From an uncultured Clostridia bacterium (GTDB taxonomy: Bacteria; Bacillota; Clostridia; Oscillospirales; Acutalibacteraceae), in assembly GCA_937888485.1 (NCBI GenBank), contig CALAQQ010000219.1, positions 1 through 16,907 on the forward strand: a stretch of DNA of 16,907 nt. The letters run 5' to 3'. The position numbers and the translations under genes are program-made. The notes under the pieces were generated by a model. That model ran no database searches. It had not been told where the DNA came from and was given only the letters and a program-made list of their open reading frames with translations. Positions 15,320 to 16,907 of this stretch are shown here, piece by piece (the first letter of the stretch is position 1; every line of letters begins with the position of its first letter).

Positions 15320-15538
15320 TCACATTATACTGATATCGTTCTTTCCGCCTCTGAGTGCCATGACTGTTCCCAAAGCGAGAACTGCAACAACAGATGCCGC
15401 AGCAACATATTTTTTAGGTATCTCTTTCTTAATTGTAATATTTTTTATAAGATTTTCTTCAATTTGTTTTCTGCAGGATTGCGGAAGTGAAATTGAACCG
15501 ATTAATCTTACATATTCTTTGATTTCATGCTCAATCAT
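15320..15538 (-). CDS. Small single-pass membrane protein, probable minimal anti-sigma factor
   Basis: The product has 72 residues. The N-terminal 40 form a charged, likely helical cytoplasmic part with the motif SISLPQSCRKQIEENL (15-30), followed by a transmembrane helix (about 43-62) and a ten-residue tail. It overlaps the sigma gene by ATGA, the typical layout of ECF sigma/anti-sigma pairs, and the cytoplasmic stretch resembles the short segments that clostridial anti-sigma proteins use to hold their sigma. There is no HxxxCxxC zinc motif and almost no extracytoplasmic sensor domain, which is unusual. Anti-sigma function is an inference from position and topology. It may be a truncated remnant or a constitutive brake released by proteolysis. 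Confidence 0.6.
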   Translation of the reverse strand: MIEHEIKEYVRLIGSISLPQSCRKQIEENLIKNITIKKEIPKKYVAAASVVAVLALGTVMALRGGKNDISIM

Positions 15539-16059
15539 ATAGTGTTCTCCGTTTCAAATAGTTTTTTCAGAAGCTCTCTGCCTTTTTGAAGGCGTTTTCT
15601 GACCGCTTCCTCGCTGATATCGATTATTTCAGCTATTTCTTTGCTTTTATATCCTTCTATATAATACAAAGTCAGAACAATCTTGTATTTTGCGGGCAAA
15701 TTCATAATAAGCTCAAAGATTTCATAATCATTTTCACAAATACCGATGTTTTTGACTTCATCTATGTTGACAGTATCCCTTTTGATTCGGAATATCATCA
15801 TATTCTTGCTGATATTGGCAGAAACTTTTATAAGCCATGCTTTACGGTGTTCTTCGCTTTCGAATTCGGGAGATTTGGTCAGATATTTAAGAAATGTTTC
15901 CTGAACAGCGTCTTCCGCATCGTCGCGGTTACCGAGAATGCAGTAGGAAACCCTGAAAATCAAGGAGGTATATTTTTCGACAAGTTCTTTTATTTCTTCT
16001 TCGTTTTTATTAATTCTTTTTTCTAAAATACCTGATACCTCCTTTGCAATATTATCCAT
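15535..16059 (-). CDS. ECF-type sigma-70 family sigma factor
   Basis: The product has 174 residues in two helical domains. Region 2 (about 25-92) has LIFRVSYCILGNRDDAEDAVQETF, the -10 recognition block with the conserved DAED/AVQETF. Region 4 (about 115-168) has LPAKYKIVLTLYYIEGYKSKEIAEIIDISEEAVRKRLQKGR, the helix-turn-helix that reads the -35. It heads a four-gene operon with a small membrane protein, an acyl-activating ligase and an acyltransferase, implying control of envelope lipid genes, probably including its own operon. The ATG has no Shine-Dalgarno upstream; see the entry at 16027-16045. Its class and targets are unknown. Confidence 0.87.
   Translation of the reverse strand: MDNIAKEVSGILEKRINKNEEEIKELVEKYTSLIFRVSYCILGNRDDAEDAVQETFLKYLTKSPEFESEEHRKAWLIKVSANISKNMMIFRIKRDTVNIDEVKNIGICENDYEIFELIMNLPAKYKIVLTLYYIEGYKSKEIAEIIDISEEAVRKRLQKGRELLKKLFETENTI
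16027..16045 (-). promoter_or_regulatory. In-gene Shine-Dalgarno upstream of an ATT codon in the sigma gene
   Basis: The minus strand reads AAAGGAGG (16045-16038), then eight bases, then ATT at 16029-16027, codon 11 of the sigma factor. No ATG, GTG or TTG sits at a suitable distance. The annotated ATG at 16059 has only AT-rich sequence before it. Either the start is ATT, as for infC in some bacteria, or the ATG is used on a near-leaderless mRNA. Both leave regions 2 and 4 intact. Confidence 0.45.
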
Positions 16060-16077
16060 TAAAAATACAATTTAAAT

Positions 16078-16105
16078 TTTATAAATGTGAATTTATTTTT
16101 GTTAA
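16078..16105 (-). promoter_or_regulatory. Probable promoter of the sigma-factor operon
   Basis: On the minus strand TTAACA (16105-16100), 16 bases, then TATAAA (16083-16078). The start would be near 16071, only about 12 bases before the ATG at 16059. No ECF-type GGAAC promoter is evident, so autoregulation is not supported by this stretch. Confidence 0.45.
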
Positions 16106-16127
16106 TAATTTGTGAACTTTTATTTTT

Positions 16128-16176
16128 GATAAAAATTACCGCTTCATACAACTGAAAACAGCATATGAAACGGTAA
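16128..16176 (-). terminator. Terminator of the ECF S-component gene
   Basis: TTACCG-C-TTCATA (16136-16148) pairs with TATGAA-A-CGGTAA (16164-16176) with one C/A mismatch, and CTG/CAG in the apex may pair too. On the minus strand it is followed by TTTTTATC, seven bases beyond the S-component stop. It separates that gene from the sigma operon. Confidence 0.75.
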
Positions 16177-16182
16177 AAATGT

Positions 16183-16719
16183 TTATTGTGTTTTAACAAG
16201 TTTTGTTTTATTAAGCAGAATTACAATTATCGGTATGATTATAATTTGAAGAATGATTCCGGGAACAGCATTTGTAACTGCACCTGCAAAAAAAGCTGCA
16301 AATCCGAATTTTGAGGAATTAAATCCCATACATGCAAATTGAACAAGACCCCATATAAGTCTGCCGGCAAACATTGAAATGAGAAGTGAAAAATATATGT
16401 AAATTTTTTTCTTCGGAAAAGTTCTGTAAAGCATTCCGCAAATAAGTCCGTAAGACGCTAGTTCAAATGCCATTGATAATGCATTGGGAAACATAACAGG
16501 TACACCAAAAATCATCGAACGAAGCAGGGGAGAGATAAAACCTGTCAGAAAACCCCATGGTGCACCGCAAATGAATCCGCAGAGAATAACGGGAATGTGC
16601 ATTGGACAGAGCATATTACCAATCTGTGGAACCTGACCGGTTATGAACGGTAAAAGAAGTGCGAGAGCAAGAAACATCGCCGAAAAAGCAAGGTTTATAA
16701 GATTGTTTTGTTTTTTCAT
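16183..16719 (-). CDS. ECF transporter S component (vitamin-binding membrane subunit)
   Basis: The product has 178 residues with about six membrane segments. The N-terminal block LALALLLPFITGQVPQIGNMLCPMHIPVILCGFICGAPWGFLTGFISPLLRSM (about 15-70) is typical of the S-component family (FolT/ThiT/PanT-like) of energy-coupling factor importers, which bind a vitamin and work with a shared EcfA/A'/T module encoded elsewhere. The substrate is not clear; the MHIPV and SMAFELASYGL segments give family level only. AAAGGA lies 8 bases before the ATG. The leader is about 20 bases with no riboswitch, so regulation by vitamin is not visible. It has its own promoter and terminator and is a stand-alone unit. 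Confidence 0.85.
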   Translation of the reverse strand: MKKQNNLINLAFSAMFLALALLLPFITGQVPQIGNMLCPMHIPVILCGFICGAPWGFLTGFISPLLRSMIFGVPVMFPNALSMAFELASYGLICGMLYRTFPKKKIYIYFSLLISMFAGRLIWGLVQFACMGFNSSKFGFAAFFAGAVTNAVPGIILQIIIIPIIVILLNKTKLVKTQ

Positions 16720-16746
16720 CCGTTTATCCTTTCTGCATTTTTTATC

Positions 16747-16775
16747 ATTATATCATCATAGCACATCTCTTTCAA
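16747..16775 (-). promoter_or_regulatory. Strong sigma-A promoter of the ECF S-component gene
   Basis: On the minus strand TTGAAA (16775-16770), exactly 17 bases, then TATAAT (16752-16747), with TGA directly before the -10 (extended -10). This is one of the best-matching promoters in the window. The transcript should start near 16740, about 20 bases before the ATG. Confidence 0.78.
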
Positions 16776-16816
16776 GTGTTTACTTTATTCAGATTAATGG
16801 ATTATTGAATAAAGAT

Positions 16817-16850
16817 AAGGCTTGCATCGAAATTTCCTTTGCAAGCCTTG
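16817..16850 (-). terminator. Terminator-like hairpin near the right edge
   Basis: AAGGCTTGCA and TGCAAGCCTT form a perfect 10-base-pair stem over a 13-base loop. On the minus strand it is followed by ATCTTTATTC, so it could end a minus-strand gene entering from the right edge. Two minus frames are open from the edge, stopping at 16853 and 16861, so a C-terminal gene fragment is possible but cannot be assigned. Confidence 0.5.
16822..16844 (-). repeat. Hairpin-core repeat, copy B
   Basis: Read on the minus strand this is TTGCA, loop AAGGAAATTTCGA, TGCAA, matching copy A at 12922-12944 in 22 of 23 positions. Here the outer stem is AAGGC/GCCTT, whereas copy A uses AAAGCGG/CCGCTTT. Confidence 0.75.
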
Positions 16851-16864
16851 ATTTATGAAATCAA

Positions 16865-16883
16865 CCACAAGTTATACTTGTGG
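16865..16883. repeat. Perfect 8-bp inverted repeat
   Basis: CCACAAGT and ACTTGTGG are separated by TAT. No T-run follows on either strand, so a terminator is unlikely; it could be an operator, a second hairpin or part of a coding end. No function can be assigned. Confidence 0.4.
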
Positions 16884-16907
16884 AAAACACCAAAGCGGAA
16901 GCGTTCA

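Noticed and set aside
16865..16907. DnaA-box or replication-origin reading of the TTTTCCACA-like sequence on the minus strand
   Set aside because: A single imperfect box, no cluster of boxes, no AT-rich unwinding element beside it and no dnaA or dnaN genes.

Overview
The window looks like a chromosomal segment from a low-GC, gut-type Clostridia (Oscillospiraceae/Ruminococcaceae-like) bacterium. This is inferred from AT-rich DNA with strong AGGAGG-type ribosome binding sites, TTGAAA/TATAAT promoters, a clostridial-looking ssrA 3' end, and gene types common there: a B12-binding radical SAM protein with a DUF4080-like tail, a GPH-type symporter, a GH127-like enzyme, an ECF-transporter S component and an ECF sigma factor. 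No phage, integrase, transposase, CRISPR or toxin genes are visible, and coding density is high, with no gene-free stretch over about 190 bases.

Layout, left to right. Bases 1-85 hold the 3' tip of a tmRNA gene and its terminator. At 218-2601 a DUF1349 protein (minus) and a B12-binding radical SAM protein (plus) diverge from overlapping promoters. At 2729-4249 a GPH-type symporter (plus) has its own strong promoter, and a bidirectional hairpin separates it from a copper P-type ATPase (4368-6824, minus). The ATPase ends in a CopZ-like domain that carries its own Shine-Dalgarno and ATG. From 6886 to 10838 (minus) lie a GH127-like beta-L-arabinofuranosidase, an MFS transporter ten bases upstream of it, and a PnuC-like transporter. 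A divergent plus-strand pair follows at 11017-12908: an alkaline-phosphatase-superfamily phosphodiesterase and a cytoplasmic right-handed beta-helix protein. A bidirectional terminator closes it.

From 16059 down to 12956 (minus) runs a tight four-gene operon: ECF sigma factor, a 72-residue single-pass membrane protein (probable minimal anti-sigma), an acyl-CoA/acyl-ACP synthetase-like AMP-ligase, and a PlsC-family acyltransferase. The junctions are ATGA overlap, 10 bases, and TGATG overlap. The last two genes resemble the two halves of enterobacterial Aas, so the operon may couple a sensor-less sigma switch to membrane lipid acylation. The window ends with an ECF-transporter S component (16183-16719, minus).

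The observations most worth a second look are the copA/copZ fusion with an internal start, the sigma/anti-sigma/Aas-like operon, the missing Shine-Dalgarno of the sigma gene (with a perfect one inside the ORF before an ATT codon), and a nearly identical 23-base hairpin core at two sites 3.9 kb apart in opposite orientation, each with its own matching outer stem.
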